64,000 nt of DNA from Geobacter sp. (GTDB lineage: Bacteria > Desulfobacterota > Desulfuromonadia > Geobacterales > DSM-12255): the NCBI GenBank assembly GCA_009886125.1, contig VFJK01000016.1, positions 1-64,000 on the forward strand. Reading direction: 5' to 3'. Every line of letters starts with the position of its first letter. Within the stretch, counting starts at the first letter, position 1. Shown here in pieces: positions 9,152-17,247 of this stretch. The notes under the pieces are model-generated. The model had not been told where the DNA came from. It did not search any database and worked only from the letters and a program-made list of their open reading frames with translations. Position numbers and translations under genes: made by a program.

Positions 9152-10405
9152 ATGGACAAACTCATCATAAACGGCGGCAGAAAGCTGAAAGGCGACGTAT
9201 CAGTCAGCGGATCGAAGAATGCCGCCCTCCCCATATTTGTCGCCACCATCCTCGCTCCGGGAAAATTCGAAATAAGCAATGTGCCCTTTCTGCGCGACAT
9301 CAATACGACCATCAAGGTCCTTGATTCGCTCGGTGCACGGATCGAGGGGAACGGGAATGTCGTCAGGATCGACACCACCGGCCTGAACAACGTCGAAGCG
9401 ACCTATGAGCTCGTCAAGACCATGAGAGCTTCGGTTCTGGTCCTCGGGCCTCTTCTGGCACGGCACGGCAGGGCACGGGTGTCACTCCCCGGCGGCTGTG
9501 CCATCGGCGCCAGGCCGATCGATCAGCATCTGAAAGGGCTCAAAGCTCTGGGAGCGGAGATCCGGCTTGAGCACGGCTATGTCGAGGCGACCGCTAAAAA
9601 GCTCAAAGGGACCCGGATCAATTTCGATATGCCGACCGTCGGCGGGACAGAGCATCTGATGATGACCGCTACCCTTGCCAAAGGGGTGACCCTGCTGGAG
9701 AATGCTGCCCGTGAACCGGAGATCGTCGACCTCGCGAACATGCTGAACCTGATGGGCGCACAAATAGAAGGTGCCGGAACCGACACGATCAGGATCGAAG
9801 GGGTCAAAGAGCTTTCACCGGTCGATTACCGGGTCATGCCTGACCGTATCGAGGCCGGCACGTTTATGGTCGCTGCTGCGATAACCGGTGGCGATGTTCG
9901 GATCAGCAACATGCAGCTTGAACATCTCGATGCGCTCGTATTCAAACTGCAGGATGCCGGTGTCGAGATACTCAACAAGGACGGGATCGTCCGGGTGAAG
10001 GGGCCGAAGAAGCTCCGGAGCATCAACATCAAGACCAGACCATACCCAGGGTTTCCGACCGACATGCAGGCGCAGTTCATGGCCCTGATGTGCATTGCCG
10101 ACGGCGCAAGCGTCATTGCCGAGAACATCTTCGAGAACCGTTTCATGCACGTCTCCGAACTGATCCGCTTCGGCGCTGACATAACGATCGACGGCAAAAG
10201 TGCCATTGTCAAAGGGATCAAGAAGCTTTCCGGAGCTCCGGTCATGGCAACCGACCTGCGCGCTTCCGCCTCCCTCATCCTGGCAGGACTGGCAGCAGAA
10301 GGGCAGACCGAGATCACCAGGATCTACCATCTCGATCGTGGGTATGAGGCGATCGAGAAGAAACTGGCGGGGCTCGGAGCGGATATAGTGCGAGTCAAGG
10401 AGTAG
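9152..10405 (+). CDS. murA: UDP-N-acetylglucosamine 1-carboxyvinyltransferase
   Basis: First committed step of peptidoglycan precursor synthesis: transfers enolpyruvate from PEP to UDP-GlcNAc in the cytoplasm. The 417 aa length is standard. The conserved Lys of SGSKNAALP is at about 22, and the catalytic Cys is at about residue 116 in [12 protein letters not shown]. Because it is Cys and not Asp, the enzyme should belong to the fosfomycin-sensitive class. It sits between prmC and hisG, and a palindromic REP-like pair begins at its stop codon. Confidence 0.97.
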   Translation: MDKLIINGGRKLKGDVSVSGSKNAALPIFVATILAPGKFEISNVPFLRDINTTIKVLDSLGARIEGNGNVVRIDTTGLNNVEATYELVKTMRASVLVLGPLLARHGRARVSLPGGCAIGARPIDQHLKGLKALGAEIRLEHGYVEATAKKLKGTRINFDMPTVGGTEHLMMTATLAKGVTLLENAAREPEIVDLANMLNLMGAQIEGAGTDTIRIEGVKELSPVDYRVMPDRIEAGTFMVAAAITGGDVRISNMQLEHLDALVFKLQDAGVEILNKDGIVRVKGPKKLRSINIKTRPYPGFPTDMQAQFMALMCIADGASVIAENIFENRFMHVSELIRFGADITIDGKSAIVKGIKKLSGAPVMATDLRASASLILAGLAAEGQTEITRIYHLDRGYEAIEKKLAGLGADIVRVKE

Positions 10406-10470
10406 GGGCGCATGGCATGCGCCCTTGATGAAGGCTGAATTGAAGCAGGGCGAACGCCGTTCGCCCCTAC
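10403..10470. repeat. REP-like double hairpin between murA and hisG
   Basis: Two hairpins lie head to tail: GGGCGCATG/CATGCGCCC at 10406-10424 and GGGCGAACG/CGTTCGCCC at about 10448-10466. The outermost bases also pair as a whole (TAGGGGCG at 10403 and CGCCCCTA ending at 10469). This is the build of a bacterial interspersed repeat (a REP pair). It overlaps the last bases of murA and ends just before the hisG ribosome site AAGGTG. Confidence 0.7.
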
Positions 10471-10483
10471 AAGGTGAAAAATC

Positions 10484-11122
10484 GTGAACGATTTTATAAC
10501 AATTGCCATTCCCAAGGGTCGCATCCTCGAAGAGTCCGTCGCACTTTTCAAAAAGATCGGCATCGACTGTGACGAGTTGCTCGGCAGTTCGCGGAAACTC
10601 ATATTCGAGAATCCCGAACAGAAGATGCGCTATATGATCGTCCGCGCCACCGATGTGCCGACGTATGTCGAATACGGCTCGGCAGACCTGGGGATCGTCG
10701 GGAAAGATACGCTTCTGGAGCAGGGGAAAGACCTGTATGAGCCGCTTGACCTGAAGTTCGGCTACTGCCGGATGATGGTCGCCGAACCGGTCGGCCTTGC
10801 CGAGAAGGACGACCCGTCACGCTGGGCGAATATCAGGATCGCAACAAAATATCCCAACATAACCGAAAAGTACTTCTCTTCACGCGGTATTCAGGTCGAG
10901 ATCATAAAACTGTACGGCTCTATCGAGCTTGCGCCGCTTGTCGGCCTCTCGGAGCGGATCGTCGATCTGGTCTCCACCGGCGAGACTCTGAAGCAGAACG
11001 GACTGGTAGAGGTCGAGACCATCGCCGAGATCACCACCCGGCTGGTGGTGAACCGTGCCAGCCTGAAGACCAAGCATGAACGGATTATCGGCATCATCGA
11101 GGGACTGGAGAGATTTCTATGA
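10484..11122 (+). CDS. hisG: ATP phosphoribosyltransferase, short form
   Basis: First step of histidine synthesis: joins ATP and PRPP. The 212 aa product starts with the typical AIPKGRILEE and contains the PRPP-loop region DLVSTGETLKQNGL. At this length it is the short HisG type, which lacks the C-terminal ACT-like regulatory domain and in known cases works only with HisZ, a HisRS-like partner. hisZ is not in this window. The start is a GTG at 10484 with AAGGTG upstream. The stop overlaps the hisD start by four bases (ATGA), so the two are translationally coupled. Confidence 0.96.
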   Translation: MNDFITIAIPKGRILEESVALFKKIGIDCDELLGSSRKLIFENPEQKMRYMIVRATDVPTYVEYGSADLGIVGKDTLLEQGKDLYEPLDLKFGYCRMMVAEPVGLAEKDDPSRWANIRIATKYPNITEKYFSSRGIQVEIIKLYGSIELAPLVGLSERIVDLVSTGETLKQNGLVEVETIAEITTRLVVNRASLKTKHERIIGIIEGLERFL

Positions 11123-12417
11123 AATTCCTTGATATCACTGACAAAGATTTTGACGGGCAGTTTGCCGCTATACTTGGCCGTGGCGAGGAGTCTGGCCGGG
11201 ACGTCGAGCAGGTTGTGCTCGACATAATCGCTGATGTAAGAAATCGCGGTGATGCGGCAGTCCTTGAGTACACGGGGCGTTTCGACCGTCTGGATGCAGC
11301 ATCCGTCACTGAACTCGAGGTGACCGATGACGAAATCGACGAAGCAGTCGCCCGTTGCAGTCCAGAGGATCTTGCCGCCCTGAAGCTGGCTGTCGAACGC
11401 GTGGCACGGTTCCATGAAAAGCAGAAGCAGCAGACCTGGATCAGCACCGAAGAGCCGGATGTCATGCTCGGGCAGATGATCACCCCCCTCTCCCGCGTCG
11501 GCATCTATGTGCCGGGAGGAAAAGCGTGCTATCCGTCGAGCGTCATCATGAACGCGGTCCCCGCCAAAGTGGCTGGGGTCCCGGACGTGATCATGGTCGT
11601 GCCGTCGCCGGATGGAGAGATAAACCCGCATGTACTTGCAGCAGCCCGTCTTTCGGGGGTCGACAGGATCTTCAGGATCGGCGGCGCCCAGGCGGTCGCT
11701 GCTCTTGCCTACGGGACAGCAATGATCCCGAAAGTGGACAAGATCACCGGACCGGGGAACATCTATGTCGCCACTGCGAAGAAACTGGTGTTCGGGCAGG
11801 TCGGGATCGACATGATCGCAGGACCATCCGAGATCCTGGTGATAAACGACGGCAGCGGGAATCCGGCTCACCTGGCAGCTGATCTGCTTTCGCAGGCAGA
11901 GCATGACGAACTTGCATCTTCGATCCTGATAACGACAAGCAGGAAATTCGGGGAAGCGGTTGCCGGTGAAGTTGAAAAACAGCTGAAGGGACTTTCACGG
12001 GAGAGCATCGCCCGGAAGTCGTGGGAGAGTTACGGCGCGGTCATCATTGCCGGCAGCCTGACCGAAGCGATAGAGTTCTCCAACCGGATCGCTCCGGAGC
12101 ATCTGGAGCTGGCAGTCAGCGACCCTTTTGCGATACTGCCACAGATAAAAAATGCCGGCGCCATCTTCATGGGACACTTTACCCCGGAAGCTGCCGGTGA
12201 CTATCTGGCCGGCCCGAACCACACCCTCCCCACCGGCGGGACAGCCCGTTTCTTCTCCCCGCTCTCTGTAGATGATTTTGTGAAGAAATCGTCGATAGTC
12301 TACTTCAGCCGTGAAGGTTTGAACCGGCTGGGTGACGACATCGTCAGGATCGCCGGACTCGAAGGGCTTGAAGCGCACGGGAAATCAGTCAGTATCCGGT
12401 TGGCGCAACAGAAGTAA
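11119..12417 (+). CDS. hisD: histidinol dehydrogenase
   Basis: Zinc enzyme that carries out the last two oxidations from histidinol to histidine with NAD. The 432 aa product has the conserved GPGNIYVATAKK segment and the LSQAEHDE block holding the catalytic/metal Gln and His residues, plus the C-terminal GPNHTLPTGGTARF signature. It overlaps hisG by four bases. In relatives further his genes often follow; here the next gene is a small secreted protein, so this his cluster stops at hisD. Confidence 0.98.
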   Translation: MKFLDITDKDFDGQFAAILGRGEESGRDVEQVVLDIIADVRNRGDAAVLEYTGRFDRLDAASVTELEVTDDEIDEAVARCSPEDLAALKLAVERVARFHEKQKQQTWISTEEPDVMLGQMITPLSRVGIYVPGGKACYPSSVIMNAVPAKVAGVPDVIMVVPSPDGEINPHVLAAARLSGVDRIFRIGGAQAVAALAYGTAMIPKVDKITGPGNIYVATAKKLVFGQVGIDMIAGPSEILVINDGSGNPAHLAADLLSQAEHDELASSILITTSRKFGEAVAGEVEKQLKGLSRESIARKSWESYGAVIIAGSLTEAIEFSNRIAPEHLELAVSDPFAILPQIKNAGAIFMGHFTPEAAGDYLAGPNHTLPTGGTARFFSPLSVDDFVKKSSIVYFSREGLNRLGDDIVRIAGLEGLEAHGKSVSIRLAQQK

Positions 12418-12440
12418 ATTCCAGCAGGGAGTCATAATCG

Positions 12441-12932
12441 ATGAGAAGACCAGCTGCCGGAATTGCTCTGCTCCTTTGTCTCCATACACCTGCAATTGCG
12501 GCAATGGATGCGATCAAAAACCCGGCAGACAAGATCAGGAATCCTGCCGACAGGATGTATAACCCGGCCACCGATGTAAAAAACCCCGCAGATACCATGT
12601 ACAACCCGGCCACTCAGATCGATAACCCGAATCCCCTGGTACCACCTGTCCAGCCTGCTCCTCCGCCGACAGTGATTGCAAAACCTGCCGAACTGTCGCC
12701 GCTTAAACCGGTCATCCCGCAAAAAAGTTATTACCTGAAAACAGTCAGGGCGTATCTGAATGCCGCTAAAAAAGCCTTTGTTCAGGATGACTATATTACA
12801 TTCATTTCCGTGACCGAAGATGCGCTCCGGCGGATAGAGGCAGGGACCCTGAAGGCCTCCAAAAAATCAAAACAGAAGCTGGTAAAATTCAAGGCGTTTG
12901 GCTATTCACTGCTGGACAAGAGCGCCGAGTAA
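12441..12932 (+). CDS. secreted protein with tandem 7-residue NPA repeats
   Basis: I do not recognise a named family. The 163 aa product starts with a signal peptide (RRPAAGIALLLCLHTPAIAA, cut after about residue 21). From about residue 26 a heptad pattern runs for five or six units, each of the form NPA(D/T)xxx: NPADKIR, NPADRMY, NPATDVK, NPADTMY, NPATQID. A Pro-rich linker follows, then a basic helical tail of about 85 residues. A ribosome site GGGAGT lies upstream, 23 bases after the hisD stop, so it may be read through from the his genes. The repeats differ at many third codon positions, so the pattern looks held by selection on protein. Role unknown; probably periplasmic or surface. Confidence 0.75.
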   Translation: MRRPAAGIALLLCLHTPAIAAMDAIKNPADKIRNPADRMYNPATDVKNPADTMYNPATQIDNPNPLVPPVQPAPPPTVIAKPAELSPLKPVIPQKSYYLKTVRAYLNAAKKAFVQDDYITFISVTEDALRRIEAGTLKASKKSKQKLVKFKAFGYSLLDKSAE

Positions 12933-12998
12933 CAGTCGGGTGAAAAGCTGATGTGCTATTATTGTGGCTTGGGTTTTCAGGGACACGACGAGATCAAT

Positions 12999-13026
12999 AG
13001 GCGGTCGATCGGCCGCCTTTTCTGTT
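12999..13026 (+). terminator. rho-independent terminator
   Basis: AGGCGGTC and GGCCGCCT form a stem with loop GATC, followed by TTTTCTGTTGTT. It lies about 70 bases after the NPA-repeat gene and probably ends the murA-his transcript. Confidence 0.75.
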
Positions 13027-13067
13027 GTTAATTCGCTTTTGCAATCAAGATGACATTTATTCTTGGC

Positions 13068-13102
13068 AAAACCTCCGAGGTTTCAAAAACCTCGGAGGTT
13101 TA
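13068..13102. repeat. perfect palindrome of the AAACCTCCGAGG type
   Basis: AAACCTCCGAGG at 13068-13080 is followed by TTTCAAA and then the reverse complement CCTCGGAGGTTT. It can also be read as repeats of AAACCTC(C/G)GAGGTTT. It sits in a non-coding gap of about 260 bases between convergent genes and has no T tail of its own; it looks like a dispersed repeat. Confidence 0.55.
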
Positions 13103-13191
13103 AAACTGACAACTTGAATGCAACTTGGAATAAGAGATATAGAGAATGTGAGAAGTCTTGAAAGATTTTATGAAGGGGGCGGGTCGTTCGA

Positions 13192-13659
13192 TCAGCCTTT
13201 CTGACGCAGGGCTACTCCCTTTATGAAGCCGCGAAGCAGCTGGTCGGAGCACTCTGTGTAGTGTTTGTGCCCCTGCTTTCTGAACAGCGCGGTCAGTTCA
13301 TGTTTCGAGATCGTGACCCCGGCCAGTTTGAATATCCCGACCAGGTCATCCTCTTTCAGATCGAGCGCGATCCGCAGCTTCTTCAGGATAGCATTTCTGC
13401 TCAACTCGGCAAGCGGCGCTGCTGCCGGAGCCGTGCCCCCTTCCTGCCTCCCCCTTTTGTGGATGATGAGGCCATCCAGGAAAAACCCCATGATCGGGTT
13501 ACTGCACGGGATATAGTCGTCCTCGTCTTCCGTCTTCAGAAAGGCATCGAGCGCGGACTGTCCGACCTCGCGTCCCGCTTCCCTGAATATCTTTATCATG
13601 GTCGCATCGTCAAGCTCCAGCGCATCCCGGATACTGCGTAATATATCGTTATTGGCCAT
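13192..13659 (-). CDS. DUF1456 (YehS-like) protein
   Basis: 155 aa cytoplasmic protein made of two copies of the DUF1456 unit. The first unit starts NNDILRSIRDALELDDATM and the second RNAILKKLRIALDLKEDD; each ends with a short segment of the form SN/SDQ-(I/L)(M/L)-x-F-(L/I)-x-G. E. coli YehS has the same design but no established function; the fold looks like a helical regulatory or nucleic-acid-binding module, which is inference. An Ala-rich linker joins the units. The gene is alone on this strand, tail to tail with the NPA-repeat gene. Confidence 0.85.
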   Translation of the reverse strand: MANNDILRSIRDALELDDATMIKIFREAGREVGQSALDAFLKTEDEDDYIPCSNPIMGFFLDGLIIHKRGRQEGGTAPAAAPLAELSRNAILKKLRIALDLKEDDLVGIFKLAGVTISKHELTALFRKQGHKHYTECSDQLLRGFIKGVALRQKG

Positions 13660-13727
13660 TTTGGTCTCCGTATTTGAACAGGCCCAACCTAGCAGATATT
13701 TCCGCTAATATCCATGGCAAAGACCGG

Positions 13728-14579
13728 CTAATCAAGTTTTACAGTTTGCTTCGGGTATATCTCCACTCCGTTCAGAATCTCTTTGATCTGGAAATCCGGG
13801 AAACTGTTCCCGCTCACCTCGAAGACGATCCGCAGTCTATCAGCGCTTTTTCCCAGACGACAACGGACAATACCGAAGCGGTTCGCCGTGACCGGGACCT
13901 TCTCCAGCGCGCTGCTGAGTCCGACCAGGTCCAGCACCAGCCGCCCGGGCCTGTTCAGAAGCATCGGCGCCGGCAGCGCGATCCTGCCGTCTGCTTCGAT
14001 CCTGATGGAGTCGGCTGTTATGCGTACCGCCGACACTGTTTTCGCCGGTGCTGCATTGGCAGGAGCGGCTGCAACAGGCTTCGCCGTAACCGTTGTGCTG
14101 CTTTGAGTCTGGGGAGTAGACGGGGGAGCAGTGGCCAGTGGAGCGGTTGCGGGCGGCTTTTGCAAAGCCGGCTTCTTCGGGGTCATGACTGCCACGAGAT
14201 GCCCCTTGTCAAGCGGGTCCACTGCCAGCGAAAAATCGACTTCACCCTTGAAGTCGAGGCCGATCCGGGTGAACAGATCCCCGTTCACCTCTTTCTGCCG
14301 GACGGTGATCCGTTCCAGCGGCGGGGTCCGCATCTTTTTCGATTCATCATCGGTATAGGTGGTTTTCGCCCCGGGCAGATCGATGACCCATTTTGCCAGT
14401 TCGGGCATCAGGTAGCTGGTGAACCTGAGCGGCAGGTCAGCCCTGATCTCGACACGGGCACCACTCCCCTCCTGAGTCACCAGCACCTCCCGCACGACCG
14501 GGCGCTCTGCGGCAATGACGGCTCCGGCTGCCAAAAGCTGGGCCAGAATGATACATAGTAACCGGATTCTCCTGAACAT
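13728..14579 (-). CDS. periplasmic AMIN-domain protein
   Basis: 283 aa exported protein. A signal peptide (FRRIRLLCIILAQLLAAGAVIAA) is followed by one AMIN-like beta domain (about 25-120, with RFTSYLMPELAKWVIDLPGA), a low-complexity Ala/Pro/Thr linker, and a second AMIN-like domain (LVLDLVGLSSALEKVPV and RLRIVFEVSG). AMIN domains place proteins at the septum or at pilus secretins and bind peptidoglycan; PilQ carries similar tandem copies but this protein has no secretin domain. The ATG at 14579 is chosen so that the signal peptide is N-terminal, with GAGGTCAGGAC before it; the frame runs to 14615. Function is inferred from domains only. Confidence 0.8.
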   Translation of the reverse strand: MFRRIRLLCIILAQLLAAGAVIAAERPVVREVLVTQEGSGARVEIRADLPLRFTSYLMPELAKWVIDLPGAKTTYTDDESKKMRTPPLERITVRQKEVNGDLFTRIGLDFKGEVDFSLAVDPLDKGHLVAVMTPKKPALQKPPATAPLATAPPSTPQTQSSTTVTAKPVAAAPANAAPAKTVSAVRITADSIRIEADGRIALPAPMLLNRPGRLVLDLVGLSSALEKVPVTANRFGIVRCRLGKSADRLRIVFEVSGNSFPDFQIKEILNGVEIYPKQTVKLD

Positions 14580-14690
14580 ACGTCCTGACCTCTTCCGTTC
14601 AGAGTAGTTTTGCATACAGCGGTTTCATGATTTGCTGTTAGCATATGCAGCGATACAATGTCAATCCGCTGGTGCAGACGACTCCTGACA

Positions 14691-15605
14691 TCAGTCCGTC
14701 ACCCTGCTCCCCTGCGCTGTCCCCCGCCGCTCCAGTTCAGCATCGATCGCATTCAGCGCCTCGAACTTGGCAGCCGACCAGAGCGGCGCGATCAGGTCCT
14801 TGCCGCCGTCCCCGGTCAAGCGGTGGATGAAGATCCGCGGTTGAAGCCGCTCCAGAAAATCGCAGACCAGTCCGATGTACTCGGCTTTTTCCAGCACCGT
14901 CACCTCTCCCCGCTCATACATCCCTGCCAGCTCCGTTCCCCTGCTCACGTGCAGCAGGTGGATCTTGACCCCGTCGACCCCCAGTCCGTTCAGAAGCGCG
15001 GGTGTGGCCAGCATCTCCTCCCGACTCTCACCGGGCAGCCCGAGGATGACATGGACACAGAGGCGGATGCCGAGAGCCTTGACCCTCCGGACTGCATCCA
15101 GGAAGGCAGCGCTGTCATGCCCCCGCCTGATCTTTTCCAGGGTCCGGTCAAGGGGGGACTGCATCCCCAGTTCAAGCCAGAAATAGGTACTCCGGTGGTA
15201 TTCAGCAAGAAGGTCGAGCGTCTGCAACGGCAGGCAGTCCGGACGGGTGCCGACGATCAGACCGACGACATCCGGGACCGAGAGCGCTTCATCGTAGATC
15301 CTCTGCAGCTGCTCCGGCGGGGCATAGGTGTTCGAGTAAGGCTGGAGATAGGCGATGAACCGTTTAGCCTTGTACTTGCGGACCATCACCTCTTTGCCAT
15401 GTTCAAGCTGCCCGGCGATGCTCATCTCCCGGGCTATGCCGAACGAGCCGGAGCCGTGGTCGCTACAGAAGATGCAGCCGCCGGTCCCGACTGAGCCGTC
15501 GCGGTTCGGACAGGTGAAGCCCGCATCGACCGAGATCCGGTGGACGCGGCAGCCGAACACTCTCTTCAGCTCTTCGGAAATCGGATTGTAGCGCTTGGGG
15601 TTCAT
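14691..15605 (-). CDS. radical SAM protein of the TIGR01212/YhcC family
   Basis: 304 aa predicted radical SAM enzyme. The iron-sulfur cluster motif is the family form with long first spacing: CPNRDGSVGTGGCIFC. Other family marks are YNPISEELKRVFG at the start, QPYSNTYAP and GLPGESREEM. The reaction of this family is not established. The start MNPKRYN at 15605 is used because similar proteins begin there; an open frame continues to 15695 but I see no clear ribosome site for either. It is convergent with nothing and followed upstream by the RAYT unit on the other strand. Confidence 0.88.
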   Translation of the reverse strand: MNPKRYNPISEELKRVFGCRVHRISVDAGFTCPNRDGSVGTGGCIFCSDHGSGSFGIAREMSIAGQLEHGKEVMVRKYKAKRFIAYLQPYSNTYAPPEQLQRIYDEALSVPDVVGLIVGTRPDCLPLQTLDLLAEYHRSTYFWLELGMQSPLDRTLEKIRRGHDSAAFLDAVRRVKALGIRLCVHVILGLPGESREEMLATPALLNGLGVDGVKIHLLHVSRGTELAGMYERGEVTVLEKAEYIGLVCDFLERLQPRIFIHRLTGDGGKDLIAPLWSAAKFEALNAIDAELERRGTAQGSRVTD

Positions 15606-15775
15606 GGTTGGGATGATAGCCGATTCCTGACGGAGGCGCAACAGCTCGCTGCAAGTCCGACCATAGGCCATCCACTGGCATTTTGATATTGACATTCAAT
15701 ACCGAGTAGGCGCATGGTTTAATTAAGAAAAGAGTTTACAAGGACATTAGGGACATTAGGAACATTAGAACATTA

Positions 15776-16849
15776 GGGGGACGTTGCTTGCTAATTAACT
15801 ATTGTCACTTGACTGCTGTTCTGCTATCCTTCCTTCATGCCACGCCAGCCACGTCTTGACATACCTGACGTCCTGCATCACGTCATTGTCCGCGGCATCG
15901 AACGCCGCGATATTTTCGCCGATGAAGCTGACAAGGAACGTTTTGTCGCCAGCCTTTCTGCCCTGCTCACCAAAAGTGCCACCAAATGCTTTGCCTGGGC
16001 ACTCATGTCAAACCATTTCCATCTGCTCCTCATGCCGACCAGAATCACCCTTGCTGAAACCATGCGCCGCCTGCTGACAGGTTATGCAGTCTACTTCAAC
16101 CGCAAATATAAACGTTGCGGACATCTATTTCAAAACCGCTACAAGTCGATTCTCTGTGAAGAGGAACCCTACTTTCTCGAACTGGTGCGCTATATCCATT
16201 TGAATCCGCTCCGCGCCAGCATAGTTGCCGACCTGGATGGACTGGAAAACTACCACTGGAGCGGGCATGCGGTTTTGCTCGGCAAGCGGACTATGGAAGG
16301 GCAGGAAACGGACGAGGTACTGGCACGGTTCGGCAATGGCAAAGACCGCTCCCTGCGCGGCTATCGGCAGTTCATCGCCGACGGCATAGCCACAGGGAAG
16401 CGTGATGATCTGGTGGGTGGCGGTCTTAAACGGAGCCAGCCCGATTGTCTGGAAAGCGGGGAAATCACTCGATTTGATGAACGCATCCTCGGCAGCGGTG
16501 GTTTTGTCGAACTACTGACCCAGGGAGACAATCTGCGGGTGAATAGCAAAGCACCTCTTGCCCTGGACGCCCTTCTCGACAAAGTTTGCCTGGTGACCGG
16601 TGTGGCTGCGGAGCGGCTGCAATATCCCGGCAAGGAGCGGGCCGTTGCCCGGGCAAGGGCCATCTTCTGCTGCCTGGCTGTGCGTGAGTACGGCTATTCG
16701 GCGACAGAAGCAGGCAAGTCAATAGGGCTCGGCTCGGCAGGTGGTTCCATTGCGGTCAGGCGTGGCGGGGAGTTGCTGAAATGTGATCCGGCACTGCGGG
16801 ATGAAATCACGGGAAAAGCAAGTTAGTTGATTAGTTAGCAACGTCCCCC
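15776..16849. mobile_element. RAYT transposase unit with terminal inverted repeats
   Basis: The transposase gene is bounded by GGGGGACGTTGC plus TTGCTAATTAACTA on the left (15776-15801) and the inverse copy on the right (16824-16849, which reads GGGGGACGTTGCTAACTAAT on the other strand). The first 12 bases of the ends are identical. Just outside the left end four near copies of GACATTAG stand in tandem (15742-15775). Single-copy genes with such ends are typical of REP-associated tyrosine transposases, where the ends are relatives of dispersed REP sequences. Confidence 0.8.
15837..16826 (+). CDS. REP-associated tyrosine transposase (IS200-like Y1 family)
   Basis: 329 aa single-strand DNA transposase. 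The Y1 domain has the HUH motif as SNHFHLLL (His at 60 and 62) and the family block RYIHLNPLRA with the likely nucleophile Tyr nearby (about 119). The C-terminal third (about 225-329) looks like a helix-turn-helix of the DnaA/HTH type (REYGYSATEAGKSIGLGSAGGSIAVRR), which in this subfamily helps bind the hairpin ends. The frame is intact from ATG to stop, so the unit may still be active. It is flanked by inverted repeats and does not share a transcript with its neighbours. Confidence 0.9.
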   Translation: MPRQPRLDIPDVLHHVIVRGIERRDIFADEADKERFVASLSALLTKSATKCFAWALMSNHFHLLLMPTRITLAETMRRLLTGYAVYFNRKYKRCGHLFQNRYKSILCEEEPYFLELVRYIHLNPLRASIVADLDGLENYHWSGHAVLLGKRTMEGQETDEVLARFGNGKDRSLRGYRQFIADGIATGKRDDLVGGGLKRSQPDCLESGEITRFDERILGSGGFVELLTQGDNLRVNSKAPLALDALLDKVCLVTGVAAERLQYPGKERAVARARAIFCCLAVREYGYSATEAGKSIGLGSAGGSIAVRRGGELLKCDPALRDEITGKAS

Positions 16850-16954
16850 AATCGTCAATCGTCTGATTCCGGCTGACAGAGCAACCACTGAGGGGCACTG
16901 TTTTATATCAGCACAGACCGGCGCAAGACCGCTCCCTGAGGCGATTGTGAAACA

Positions 16955-17019
16955 TTATCAAAATATTATGATAATCCGCTAAAAATAGGCTTGACAGTAA
17001 AAATAGAACAGAGTACGAA
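16955..17019 (+). promoter_or_regulatory. operator-like palindrome and sigma70 promoter before the cNMP-CBS gene
   Basis: TTATCA (16955-16960) and TGATAA (16969-16974) form a palindrome. A promoter follows: TTGACA at 16991-16996, 17 bases of spacer, and TACGAA at 17014-17019. A transcript from here would have a leader of about 220 bases with a strong hairpin before the start codon. Confidence 0.5.
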
Positions 17020-17093
17020 AGAATATTGTTTTTTAATGTGATGATAATCAGGAGGGAGAGGTGTCGTGTCTTGTGATACCATACTCTTGGTGC

Positions 17094-17144
17094 CGGGCCG
17101 ACAGAATCAGCAAAGAAGCTGATGAAGCGGCCCTTTGTTGTTTT
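17094..17144 (+). terminator. leader hairpin with T-rich tail (possible attenuator)
   Basis: GGGCCG (17095-17100) pairs with CGGCCC (17128-17133); an inner stem ATCAGC/GCTGAT is nested inside; TTTGTTGTTTT follows. It lies between the promoter and the start codon at 17248, so it would stop transcription before the gene unless read through. No known riboswitch consensus was recognised. Confidence 0.55.
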
Positions 17145-17247
17145 ACAGAATTATTCATTAATTACTGAAATCAGGACGGGCGGCGGCACCGCAACGCTAC
17201 GCAGAGCTACTTGATCCGGGCAGACCAAAAAAGGTGAAGGAGAGGCA

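Noticed and set aside
17020..17247. GEMM (cyclic dinucleotide) riboswitch before the DUF294 gene
   Set aside because: Geobacter relatives use many of these, but I could not find the conserved core strings; only a plain terminator-like hairpin is visible.
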